Under the pieces are notes generated by a model that was not told the DNA's origin, searched no databases, and was given only the letters and a program-made list of their open reading frames with translations. DNA of 55,724 nucleotides from Candidatus Omnitrophota bacterium (GTDB lineage: Bacteria; Omnitrophota; Gorgyraeia; Zapsychrales; Zapsychraceae): positions 1 to 55,724 of the forward strand of contig JACRHP010000059.1 in the NCBI GenBank assembly GCA_016212005.1. Reading direction: 5' to 3'. Position numbers and translations under genes: made by a program. Of this stretch, positions 1 to 7,349 are shown in pieces; within the stretch, counting starts at the first letter, position 1, and each line of letters begins with the position of its first letter.

Positions 1-65
1 GCCAGCTCTTCCTTGCTCGCCGACAACAACAACCACGTGTAATTGATATGTTCTCCATCCGTCAT
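1..65 (-). CDS. Partial unknown ORF at window edge
   Basis: An ATG at 65 opens a frame that runs off the left edge without a stop (21 complete codons). A GGAG sequence lies about 20 nt upstream, farther than usual. It follows the SCO-like gene on the same strand, so it may be the next gene of the oxidase operon. The visible residues match no family I recognise. The call rests only on an open frame and position. Confidence 0.35.
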   Translation of the reverse strand, partial: MTDGEHINYTWLLLSASKEEL

Positions 66-140
66 GCTTTTATCTTTATCCCAATTACTCCTTTATGCAA
101 AAACTTTTTTGCTTTTTACTGGAATCGGCTTAAGGATTAC

Positions 141-656
141 CTACAAAATGCCCTTTACCGCCGCTTCCAGATTAAGCCGCTCGAGCTTCTCTGCCACGTC
201 AAAAACGCCGCGGATCACGCCGTTTTGATCGACCAGGATAACGCCGTCTTTGAACCCCTGCTCTTTCCAGGCGTTGACCCTTTCAAAATCAGCTTCATTC
301 AACGTTAAATACCGGACCCACTGGTCGCAGAGGCCGTCAGACCGCCGCGCCAAAACCAGCCCGTTCAGATATTTCGTGCCGTGTGAAGTAGCTTGGGATA
401 ATTTGCGCAAGTAAAGGAGGATATCCGGCGAGGGGGCCCGGTCGGCTACAATGATGGCCGAAAGCTGCCCGTGAAGCCGGTGCTGGTCGAAGACCTCTCC
501 CCGGCTGTCGATGGCCCGGAACGCGGGAAAAACCCCAAAAGCCACGGCCCCATACTGTTGACGGCTGTCTCTGACAAGAAGAATGAAAGCGACGGCCGCC
601 AGAACGACCATCAAGACCACCCACACAATGCGGTCATAAAAAAGATTATTTTTCAC
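141..656 (-). CDS. SCO1/SenC-like thioredoxin-fold protein lacking copper cysteines
   Basis: 171 aa with a GTG start that overlaps the preceding small gene by 11 bp. An N-terminal membrane anchor (about residues 10-28) precedes a periplasmic redoxin-like domain ending in a segment typical of the fold (DQNGVIRGVFD). SCO proteins deliver copper to the CuA site of cytochrome oxidase through a CxxxC pair and a distal His. Here the CxxxC is absent and only one Cys (in LCDQW) remains. Its place at the end of the oxidase operon supports an assembly role, but copper binding by the usual ligands is not possible. It could instead be a thiol-independent chaperone or a plain redoxin relative. Confidence 0.65.
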   Translation of the reverse strand: MKNNLFYDRIVWVVLMVVLAAVAFILLVRDSRQQYGAVAFGVFPAFRAIDSRGEVFDQHRLHGQLSAIIVADRAPSPDILLYLRKLSQATSHGTKYLNGLVLARRSDGLCDQWVRYLTLNEADFERVNAWKEQGFKDGVILVDQNGVIRGVFDVAEKLERLNLEAAVKGIL

Positions 657-849
657 GGCGACATAAACGATAGATTTGAAATCCGATAACGCCGGCCAGC
701 AGAACAGGCAGAAGCCACATGACAGCCACGGCCACCAATGTCTGATTGAGGAAACGTCCGTTGTTCGAGACCAAGCACGCGGGACAGGCCTCGGCCAGCC
801 TGGGCAGGAAAATAAAAAGCAGCCATAGATTATCTCTCAAGAATGCCAT
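646..849 (-). CDS. Small membrane protein with CPAC motif, oxidase operon
   Basis: 67 aa. A hydrophobic N-terminus like a signal peptide is followed by A-C-P-A-C, and then by a second hydrophobic helix (about residues 38-59) and a basic tail. It overlaps both neighbours (13 bp with subunit IV, 11 bp with the SCO-like gene), so it is clearly part of the oxidase operon. A CxxC next to the membrane suggests a metal or thiol role in oxidase assembly, which is inference. I do not recognise a named family. Confidence 0.6.
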   Translation of the reverse strand: MAFLRDNLWLLFIFLPRLAEACPACLVSNNGRFLNQTLVAVAVMWLLPVLLAGVIGFQIYRLCRREK

Positions 850-1112
850 ATATATTTCGCGTCATAGAGCATGAACAACAGAAAATAAGCGGCGACGGGG
901 ATGAGGATAAAGAAGGAGATCTTCAGGGTCAGCGGTTCGTTCTTTAAATTCATATAAACGAGGACGACCAGAAGCGCCTTGATCGCCATCGCCGTCAATA
1001 AAACGGCGTTACGCGCGGAGCCCAGTTCCACGCGCGGGTAGATCGTCAGTTCCAGCGCGGTCAATACCAATAGCGAGATCACGATCGCGACGTAGGTTTT
1101 CGTCAGTGACAT
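837..1112 (-). CDS. ctaF: Cytochrome c oxidase subunit IV (prokaryotic, small)
   Basis: 91 aa with three predicted membrane helices (about residues 8-26, 36-55, 64-84), the normal size and topology of the bacterial subunit IV family. The start at 1112 has a GGGAG ribosome site 9 nt upstream. It lies directly after subunit III and overlaps the next gene. The family stabilises the CuB region of the oxidase but is not catalytic. Confidence 0.8.
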   Translation of the reverse strand: MSLTKTYVAIVISLLVLTALELTIYPRVELGSARNAVLLTAMAIKALLVVLVYMNLKNEPLTLKISFFILIPVAAYFLLFMLYDAKYIWHS

Positions 1113-1128
1113 ATTTTCATCTCCCGGT

Positions 1129-1770
1129 TTAAAGTAAGTAAACGACCGTAAAAACGAACATCCACATCAGGTCCACGAAATGCCAGTACAGCGTCAGGAC
1201 CTCCACCCGCCCGTGATGGGCCGCCGACCAGCGCCCGCGCAACGCGAGCGCGATAATATAAATCATGAAAATGAGGCCGGCGAAAACGTGCAGGCCGTGG
1301 AAGCCGGTCGCCCCGTAGAAACAGGCCGCGTAAATGCTGCTGCCGGGCCTGAAGAAATGCTGTCCCTCGAAACCCGCGGCGGCCAGGGCCGTTTTCAAAT
1401 GCTCTCCCCCGACGATAAAATGCGTGTATTCATAGGCCTGGATCCCCAGGAAAAGGGCGCCCAGGGCAAGGGTGAGGAATAAATTCTTTTTGAACCCGCG
1501 CTGGTCGTCCGCCCTGACGGCCTGCAGGGCCAGCATCATGGTAAAGGAAGAAAGAAAAAGGACGACGGTATTGACCGCCGTCAAGGGGACATTGAGTACC
1601 GTTCCGGCCCGGGGCCATAACGCGCCGTTGGCGCGGAGGTACGCGGCCCCGATGAGGATGGTGGCAAAGCTCAAGCCATCCATCAGCAGAAACAGCCAGA
1701 TCCCCAGCTTGCCCACCGGAAGCTGGTCGACCCGGCGGATATCCATGGTTTGCGCCATACTCATATTCAT
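1129..1770 (-). CDS. ctaE: Heme-copper oxidase subunit III
   Basis: 213 aa, five to six membrane helices. Family features include the early WLFLLMD segment, a GLHVFAGL stretch in a late helix, and a C-terminal LYWHFVDLMWMFVF helix typical of subunit III. Subunit III maintains proton uptake and turnover stability of subunit I. It is the second of two adjacent subunit III-like genes; this one is closer to the canonical sequence. The gap to the upstream paralogue is 7 bp. Confidence 0.9.
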   Translation of the reverse strand: MNMSMAQTMDIRRVDQLPVGKLGIWLFLLMDGLSFATILIGAAYLRANGALWPRAGTVLNVPLTAVNTVVLFLSSFTMMLALQAVRADDQRGFKKNLFLTLALGALFLGIQAYEYTHFIVGGEHLKTALAAAGFEGQHFFRPGSSIYAACFYGATGFHGLHVFAGLIFMIYIIALALRGRWSAAHHGRVEVLTLYWHFVDLMWMFVFTVVYLL

Positions 1771-1777
1771 GATCCTT

Positions 1778-2326
1778 TCATTTTAAAATAAAAATTAATA
1801 CCAGCAGGACCAGCCAAAACAAGAGCAACAGGTCCCAAAATCGCAGCGCGAAGGTAAAACGACGCTCGCTGCTCCCGCCCTCTTCGGCCAAAGACACGCG
1901 CGTCCCCAAAAACAGAAGGACCATCAAGCCGATCACCACATGCGCGGCATGAAATCCCGTTAATAAATAAAGGAAGCCGCCCGCGATGGAACCTTTCAGA
2001 GTTAACCCGCGCTGTAATAACAGCATCCACAGGCCCCACTGCTTCTTGACAAAAAGCGCGCCCAAAACCAGGGCCAGCCCGAATAATATGTTCCGTTTTT
2101 TACGCAGGAACTGATGCAGCATCCAGGAGCTGCAGATCAATATCCCGGTGTTGATGAACGCACCGGTCAAAACGGCCTCATCAATATAACCGCCCAGCCA
2201 CGGGCCGAGCCGCAGGCGGAAGAATACGTATCCCCAGATGAGCGTGATAAACGATATGCTCCAGGCGCCGATACCGACCAGAAACCCCACCGAAGAGGTG
2301 ACGTCCATGTTCAGCGGCCGGTTCAT
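1778..2326 (-). CDS. Second subunit III-like oxidase protein
   Basis: 182 aa with about five helices and a TGFHAAHVVIGL stretch that mirrors the canonical subunit III GLHV helix, followed by an RFWDLLLLFWL C-terminal helix in place of YWHFVD. It overlaps the end of subunit I by 4 bp (ATGA). Paired subunit III genes occur in some bacterial oxidase operons; here the shorter one has lost some conserved polar residues. It probably replaces or flanks subunit III in the complex, which is inference. Confidence 0.75.
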   Translation of the reverse strand: MNRPLNMDVTSSVGFLVGIGAWSISFITLIWGYVFFRLRLGPWLGGYIDEAVLTGAFINTGILICSSWMLHQFLRKKRNILFGLALVLGALFVKKQWGLWMLLLQRGLTLKGSIAGGFLYLLTGFHAAHVVIGLMVLLFLGTRVSLAEEGGSSERRFTFALRFWDLLLLFWLVLLVLIFILK

Positions 2327-4032
2327 TGCTTGGGCAGTTCCTCCGTCTGGGCAATCCAGTCCCTGCCCTTGAAGTCCGGATGGCTGTATTCATGGGGGCC
2401 GGTCTTGACGACAACCTCACCCTGGAAATTCCCGTGGGGGATCGGATGGTCCAGCGTCCATTCCAGCGTGGCCGCTTTCCAGGGGTTGCGATCCGCCTTC
2501 TTCCCTCTGAACAAGGACCGGAAAAAATTGAAAAAGAACAGCAGCTGGACCAACCCCAGCGCGAACGCGAACATGGAGATCATTTTGTTCAGGGGCATCA
2601 AGGGCTTGATAAAATCATAAACGGCCGGGTCGAACAGCCGGCGGTGCTGGCCAGCGTAGCCGACGACGATCATGTTGAAGAACACGTAATTCAGGCAAAG
2701 AAAGGACACCCAGAAATGGATCTTGCCCAGCAGCGGATCCATCAGCCGGCCGAACATCTTGGGGAACCAGAAATAGATCCCGGCAAATGACGCCATAAAG
2801 ACTGACGCCGCGAGGGTGTAATGAAAATGGCCGACGAGGAACATGGAATCGTGCAAATACATGTCGGAGGTCACCGTGGCCAGATACAGGCCGGTCAGTC
2901 CTCCCAGCCCGAAGACGAACACGATCGACATCGTAAAAAGCATCGGGACATCGAAGCGCAGCGACCCCTTCCACATGGTCCCGATCCAGTTCAAAAAGAA
3001 GATCGACGTAGGGATGCTGATCAAAAGCGTCAGGAACATGAACGATTTTCCCAATAGCGGGCTCATGCCGGTGACATACATATGGTGTCCCCAGACCAGG
3101 CCGCTCAAGGCCGTTACGGTGCACATGGAGACGACCGTCGCCTTGTATCCGAAGGCGGGCTTGCGCGAGAACGTCGCCAGAAGATCGGAAACAATCCCCC
3201 ACACGGGCAGGATCAGGATATATACTTCGGGATGGCCGAACAGCCAGAACACATGTTGATAGAGCAGCGGGTCGCCGCCTTTGACCGTGGCTTTACTGCC
3301 CGCGATAAAAAATTGCGTCCCAAGGACATTATCCAGTAAAAGAAAAATAAGGCCGGCGGCGATGATGGGGACGAAGACCGCGTTAAGGATCGACGACAGC
3401 CAGAACCCCCATACCGTCAAAGGCATCTTGAAAAAACCCATGCCCGGCGCGCGCAGTCGGATGACCGTCGTCACGAAATTGATGGCGCCCAGGATCACGG
3501 CCACCCCCATGAGGACCAGAGACAATATCCACATCGTCTGCCCCCATCCGGGGATCCCTCCGACAGGCGTGCTCAAAGGCGGGTAGGCCGTCCACCCGGA
3601 GGCGGAGGGGCCGGTCTTCAGGAAATGCGAGCCGAGCAAAACTCCTCCCGATAAAAAGAAGACCCAGAACGAAAGCATGTTCAATACCGGGAACGCCATG
3701 TCGCGGGCCCCGATCTGCAGAGGTACGACAAAATTGCCGAAGGCCCCCGTCAACAAAGGCGTGATGGCCCAGAACAGCATGATCGTCCCGTGCATGGTGA
3801 TCAACTGGTTATAAATATCCGGCGTCAGGATCCCGCCGCTGTCCGGCCAGATGAGCTTCCCGACCAGGGGGACTTCCACGCCGATATAGATCTGCTGCCA
3901 GCGGATGACCATGGCCTGCAGGCCGCCCCACAGCAAAAAGAACAAACCGAAAAACAGATACTGTTTGCCGATCGTCTTGTGGTCCGTTGAGAAAATATAT
4001 TTTGTCCAGAACGACTGTTGTTGATGGCTCAT
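2323..4032 (-). CDS. ctaD: Cytochrome c oxidase subunit I (aa3/caa3 type)
   Basis: 569 aa, about 12 helices. It reduces O2 to water at the heme a3-CuB centre and pumps protons. Visible ligands are His81 (heme a, MHGT), His267 and Tyr271 of GHPEVY (CuB and the crosslinked Tyr), His316-His317 (CuB), and His402/His404 (heme a3 and a, HFHY). Asp111 and Asn118 match the D-channel positions and Glu269 marks A1-type oxidases. At the position of the K-channel lysine (PTGIK in the reference family) the sequence reads PTSIF, with Phe345. The gene follows subunit II by 10 bp and overlaps the next gene by 4 bp. Confidence 0.96.
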   Translation of the reverse strand: MSHQQQSFWTKYIFSTDHKTIGKQYLFFGLFFLLWGGLQAMVIRWQQIYIGVEVPLVGKLIWPDSGGILTPDIYNQLITMHGTIMLFWAITPLLTGAFGNFVVPLQIGARDMAFPVLNMLSFWVFFLSGGVLLGSHFLKTGPSASGWTAYPPLSTPVGGIPGWGQTMWILSLVLMGVAVILGAINFVTTVIRLRAPGMGFFKMPLTVWGFWLSSILNAVFVPIIAAGLIFLLLDNVLGTQFFIAGSKATVKGGDPLLYQHVFWLFGHPEVYILILPVWGIVSDLLATFSRKPAFGYKATVVSMCTVTALSGLVWGHHMYVTGMSPLLGKSFMFLTLLISIPTSIFFLNWIGTMWKGSLRFDVPMLFTMSIVFVFGLGGLTGLYLATVTSDMYLHDSMFLVGHFHYTLAASVFMASFAGIYFWFPKMFGRLMDPLLGKIHFWVSFLCLNYVFFNMIVVGYAGQHRRLFDPAVYDFIKPLMPLNKMISMFAFALGLVQLLFFFNFFRSLFRGKKADRNPWKAATLEWTLDHPIPHGNFQGEVVVKTGPHEYSHPDFKGRDWIAQTEELPKQ

Positions 4033-4042
4033 GTCCTTCTCC

Positions 4043-4891
4043 CTATTGTGATTTCGCTTGCCATTTCCAGCCCCATTTGGTCAAAATGCCGCCGGCGGTC
4101 TCTTCGGCGGCCCAGACATCCTCTTCTGAAGAAGTCTCCGTCCCCAGGCCCGCCAGCCACCGCTGAAAATCTTCTCTGGATTCCACCGTCAAAAATCCGC
4201 GCATGTTCGTGTGCCCGATGCCGCACAGCGCCGAACAGGCGATCTCGTAAACCCCCTTTTTGGTCGCCTGGAACCAGAAGGTCGTCACCGTGCCGGGCAC
4301 GGCGTCCTGTTTGATGCGCAGATTGGCGACGTAAAAAGCGTGCACGACGTCATACGGGGCCATCTGGACAACGACCGGGGTGTCCACCGGGACGTGCATC
4401 TGGTTCAGGGGGGCGACGATGTCATCTTCCGTCGAGAATTCGCCGTCGCCTCCGGCGTAACGGAAATTCCAGGCGAATTGCTGCGGCATGATCTCTACCT
4501 TTAAGACGTTCGCGCCGCGGGGAAAATTCCAGAAGACCTCCTTGAGGTCATGAAAAGACATCTTCTCGATGACGAGGTCAATGGAAAAAAAGACGAGCAG
4601 CCCCAGGCAGACCGTGGCCAGGATATTGACGGGCCTGTCGCCGCGGTCATAAACGGCGCGGTGCCCGGGCCGGGCGCGGTACCTGAAAATAAAATAGATC
4701 AACGCCGCCAATACCAGGCCGAAGGCGATCGTTATGACAACGTCGATATATTTGATCACGCGGTCGATTCGCCAGCCGTTGAGCGAGATATCTTCCGGAA
4801 AAGGAAGATACCATATCCCCGCGTGCGCCGGCCCCATCAAAAAAACCGCCGCAGCAGCACTTATAAAAATGATCTTTAAATATCGAGCCAT
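4043..4891 (-). CDS. ctaC: Cytochrome c oxidase subunit II (CuA)
   Basis: 282 aa. The start at 4891 is preferred over an upstream in-frame codon because GGGAG sits 9 nt before it and the protein then begins with a good signal peptide (MARYLK..., cleavage near AHA-G). Two membrane helices follow, then a cupredoxin domain. The CuA motif CSALCGIGHTNM supplies Cys, Cys, His and Met, with an upstream His in DVVHAF. There is no C-terminal cytochrome c domain, so the electron donor is a separate cytochrome. It is the first structural gene after the Rrf2 regulator. Confidence 0.93.
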   Translation of the reverse strand: MARYLKIIFISAAAAVFLMGPAHAGIWYLPFPEDISLNGWRIDRVIKYIDVVITIAFGLVLAALIYFIFRYRARPGHRAVYDRGDRPVNILATVCLGLLVFFSIDLVIEKMSFHDLKEVFWNFPRGANVLKVEIMPQQFAWNFRYAGGDGEFSTEDDIVAPLNQMHVPVDTPVVVQMAPYDVVHAFYVANLRIKQDAVPGTVTTFWFQATKKGVYEIACSALCGIGHTNMRGFLTVESREDFQRWLAGLGTETSSEEDVWAAEETAGGILTKWGWKWQAKSQ

Positions 4892-4904
4892 AAAATCATC
4901 TCCC

Positions 4905-5309
4905 TTATTTACCGGATTGCGCCAAACTGGCGACCGTTGTGTTCTCAAGAAATTTCAAATACGTTTCCTTGACGCCTTTCCACTGGTGGTGGACCGCGCA
5001 CGGCGCGGCATCGGAACACTTTTTAAGCCCCAGGGCGCATTCGGACCAGACGCTGACGTTCTCGACGGGCTCGACGGCGTCATAAAGGGTGATCTGGCCG
5101 GCGGCCTTGCCCAAACGAAAACCGCCCCCCAGCCCTTTTTGAGAAACAACAATGCCGCTGGAGACAAGCCCCTGGAGGATCTTGCCCAGATAATTTTGAG
5201 GGGCCCTGATCCTGCGGGCGATCACACCCACCCCCAGCCACTCCCCCTCTTTGAGTTTGGCCAGCTCGACGAGCGCGTTGACGACCTGTTTGCCTGTTTT
5301 GGTCAGCAT
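4905..5309 (-). CDS. Rrf2-family transcription regulator with three cysteines
   Basis: 134 aa, the standard length of the family. An N-terminal winged helix (residues 1-70, with the GLGGGFRLG wing) is followed by Cys91, Cys98 and Cys104, close to the IscR positions that hold an Fe-S cluster. Such proteins (IscR, NsrR, RirA) sense cluster status, NO or iron. It is the promoter-proximal gene of the oxidase operon, 13 bp before ctaC, so it most likely controls the oxidase and itself. An inverted repeat in its leader (5315-5334) is a candidate operator. Confidence 0.85.
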   Translation of the reverse strand: MLTKTGKQVVNALVELAKLKEGEWLGVGVIARRIRAPQNYLGKILQGLVSSGIVVSQKGLGGGFRLGKAAGQITLYDAVEPVENVSVWSECALGLKKCSDAAPCAVHHQWKGVKETYLKFLENTTVASLAQSGK

Positions 5310-5314
5310 GGAAA

Positions 5315-5368
5315 TGGATAAAATAGGATATCCAGGTGCTATTATATGAATGGGAAACGAGCTGTCAA
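5315..5368 (-). promoter_or_regulatory. Promoter and inverted-repeat operator of the Rrf2-oxidase operon
   Basis: On the minus strand TTGACA (5363-5368) and TATAAT (5341-5346) are both perfect consensus boxes, 16 nt apart. The predicted start point is near 5334. Just downstream lies TGGATA-N8-TATCCA (5315-5334), a two-fold symmetric site suited to a dimeric Rrf2 protein and placed to block initiation. No ribosome site precedes the ATG at 5309. Confidence 0.75.
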
Positions 5369-5434
5369 CGAAAAATCGTAAAATAGCCGATCAAGATTGA
5401 CAGGTTTGAAGTTTGGCGGGACGAAAAGGAAACA

Positions 5435-6304
5435 CTATTTCGCAAGCTGTTTACGCATCAGCCGTAATTCCCGCCGGCGCCGCGCGCTTACCTGAGGGTA
5501 AGACATCTTCAGCCCCTTGAGGGTGTCCAGGATGATCCGGGATATGATTAACGAAGTATTTTGTTTGTCATCGGCGGGCACGACATACCACGGGGCGGAC
5601 TCGGTTGCCGTTGCGCCCAGACACGCTTCATAGGCCTTGCGGTAATGCCCCCACCGTCCGCGCTCCTGGACGTCGGCGGCACTGAACTTCCAGTTCTTGC
5701 GCGCTTCATCGATGCGCTTTAAAAAACGCCGGCGCTGCTCCTCTTTGGAAAGGTGGAGGAAAAACTTGATGATCCTGGTGCCGTTATGATAAAGATGCCG
5801 CTCCAGGTGGACGATCGAACGGTAGCGTTCTTTCCAGATATCCTTGCCGCGGAAGGCGTCATCGGGGATCTGCTGGGCGCGCAGGATCTGCGGGCGCACC
5901 CGGACGATCAGGACCTCTTCATAATAGGAACGGTTGAAGATGCCGATCCGGCCGCGTTCGGGAAGACATCGGGCCGCGCGCCAGAGAAAATCATGGTCCA
6001 GCTCCTCGGCGCCGGGGTGCTTGAAGCTGAAGACCTGGCAGCCCTGCGGGTTGACGCCGGACATCACGTGCTTGATGGCGCTGTCCTTGCCGGCGGCGTC
6101 CATCCCCTGGAAGATCAAAAGAAGCGCGTAGCGGTCATGGGCGTAGAGGACATTTTGCAGCGCGCTTAATTCCTCGACGTGTCTCTCCAACAACTTTTGA
6201 AAATGTTCTTTGGATTTATAAAACGGTTTGACGGCGGTCGGCCATTTTTGAAGCGCGACCTTCTTGCCCGGCTTCACGCGGAAATCTTTGATGTTGATGT
6301 CCAT
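5435..6304 (-). CDS. ppk2: Polyphosphate kinase 2 family protein
   Basis: 289 aa. Walker [10 protein letters not shown] (residues 67-75), the family Walker B/lid region with [10 protein letters not shown] (123-132) and the paired arginine segment near EEQRRR mark a PPK2-type polyphosphate:nucleotide phosphotransferase. The family moves phosphate between polyphosphate and AMP, ADP or GDP. A one-domain protein of about 290 aa is typical. Substrate class cannot be fixed by eye. It stands between the oxidase operon and a secreted protein, apparently in its own unit. Confidence 0.88.
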   Translation of the reverse strand: MDINIKDFRVKPGKKVALQKWPTAVKPFYKSKEHFQKLLERHVEELSALQNVLYAHDRYALLLIFQGMDAAGKDSAIKHVMSGVNPQGCQVFSFKHPGAEELDHDFLWRAARCLPERGRIGIFNRSYYEEVLIVRVRPQILRAQQIPDDAFRGKDIWKERYRSIVHLERHLYHNGTRIIKFFLHLSKEEQRRRFLKRIDEARKNWKFSAADVQERGRWGHYRKAYEACLGATATESAPWYVVPADDKQNTSLIISRIILDTLKGLKMSYPQVSARRRRELRLMRKQLAK

Positions 6305-6346
6305 CTCTACGGCCGCTCAATCAATCTCTTGCCCAATCATGCAATA

Positions 6347-6691
6347 TTACGGTGCCGGCGGCGTTTCGTGCCGGGCCCTGTGTTCCTGCCGCGTCTGCTC
6401 GTGCTGCTGCCTGTGTTGCGCGCGCAGGCTTTCGAGTTGTTTGTGAGCGGCTTCTATCTTCTCGCGGATCGCATGCATCTGCTCGCGCAATTCCTTGACT
6501 TTGGCCACCGCCGCCTCGAGCTGCGGACGCAACTGTTCCGCTTGCTGGTGCAGCGACTGAATTTCCTGCCGCAACTGGCTGACTTGCGCCCCCTCTGCGG
6601 CGTTGCCGGGTTCCTGCTGCGCCTGCGCCTTGATCGCGACGACGCTCAGGACGCACAAGCCGATAAGAACAATTCCTAGTTTCTTTTTCAT
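6347..6691 (-). CDS. Secreted coiled-coil protein
   Basis: 114 aa. A lysine-rich signal peptide ends at AQA (about residue 24), then a long Gln/Glu/Leu-rich region with heptad spacing (about residues 35-100) predicts a periplasmic coiled coil, and a His/Pro-rich tail closes the protein. GGAG stands 9 nt before the ATG. I recognise no catalytic motif. Small periplasmic coiled-coil proteins often act as spacers or chaperones, which is only a general possibility here. Confidence 0.7.
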   Translation of the reverse strand: MKKKLGIVLIGLCVLSVVAIKAQAQQEPGNAAEGAQVSQLRQEIQSLHQQAEQLRPQLEAAVAKVKELREQMHAIREKIEAAHKQLESLRAQHRQQHEQTRQEHRARHETPPAP

Positions 6692-6856
6692 TGATTTTCT
6701 CCTTTCATCGGTCGTGAACTCATTTTAGACAAAAGCCGAAGGCTTGTCAAAATCATTCTTGCGGATGATTTTCCCATAAAATGAAAGCGTTTTCAGGGTA
6801 AGGTTGTATCCTTCCTTAAGATAAGGGGTTACAGGCTTTCCAAAAAATATTTTTCC

Positions 6857-6884
6857 TTGCACAATCGAAAAGATATGTTATCTT
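6857..6884 (+). promoter_or_regulatory. Promoter of the rlpA-like gene
   Basis: TTGCAC (6857-6862) and TATCTT (6879-6884) are separated by 16 nt and lie about 33 nt before the start codon. Together with a GAGG ribosome site at 6903-6906 they make a normal sigma-70-type start region. The divergent coiled-coil gene begins about 170 nt to the left. Confidence 0.5.
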
Positions 6885-6916
6885 TGGAGGCAATACACGC
6901 CGTGAGGTAATCCTTT

Positions 6917-7336
6917 ATGAACAAAAATAAAATCATTGTATTGGCCCTGATCGCGTTTGTGGGCGGGATGTTCACCCACAGCCAGCTCTACGCCAGGATC
7001 CAGCCGCCGGTCATCGACCCGTCGCTCAAAGCCCTCCAGTCGGGCAGGGCGTCGTGGTATTCGCGCTACTCGCCGGGGATCAACAAACGCACGGCCAACA
7101 ACGAGATCTTCAACGACCAGGCGCTGACCGCCGCGATGTGGGACGTGCCCTTTAACCAGCTGGTCAAGGTGACCAACCTCGACAACGGCAAGTCCGTCGT
7201 CGTGCGCGTCAACGACCGCGGTCCCCACAAGAGGTTCGTCCGCCGGGGCCGCGTCATCGACTTGAGCCGCCAGGCTTTCCTGCAGATCGCCCCGCCCCGC
7301 AAGGGACTCATCAACGTCCAGATCGAACTGCTGTAG
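6917..7336 (+). CDS. rlpA: RlpA-like double-psi beta-barrel protein
   Basis: 139 aa. An N-terminal signal or anchor segment (residues 6-25) precedes a DPBB domain with the family marks GRASWYS, TANNEIFN, the ALTAAMW segment and VRVNDRGP. RlpA proteins are septal lytic transglycosylases that cleave naked glycan strands. The catalytic Asp of VNDRGP is present. The conserved His that sits between GxxTANGE and the following segment in the family is not obvious, so activity is uncertain. No SPOR domain is fused, so division-site targeting would need a partner. Confidence 0.85.
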   Translation: MNKNKIIVLALIAFVGGMFTHSQLYARIQPPVIDPSLKALQSGRASWYSRYSPGINKRTANNEIFNDQALTAAMWDVPFNQLVKVTNLDNGKSVVVRVNDRGPHKRFVRRGRVIDLSRQAFLQIAPPRKGLINVQIELL

Positions 7337-7349
7337 AAGAAAATCTTCC

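Noticed and set aside
43-308. Two overlapping plus-strand frames at the left edge
   Set aside because: They overlap the SCO-like gene antisense and show no domain or plausible start region.
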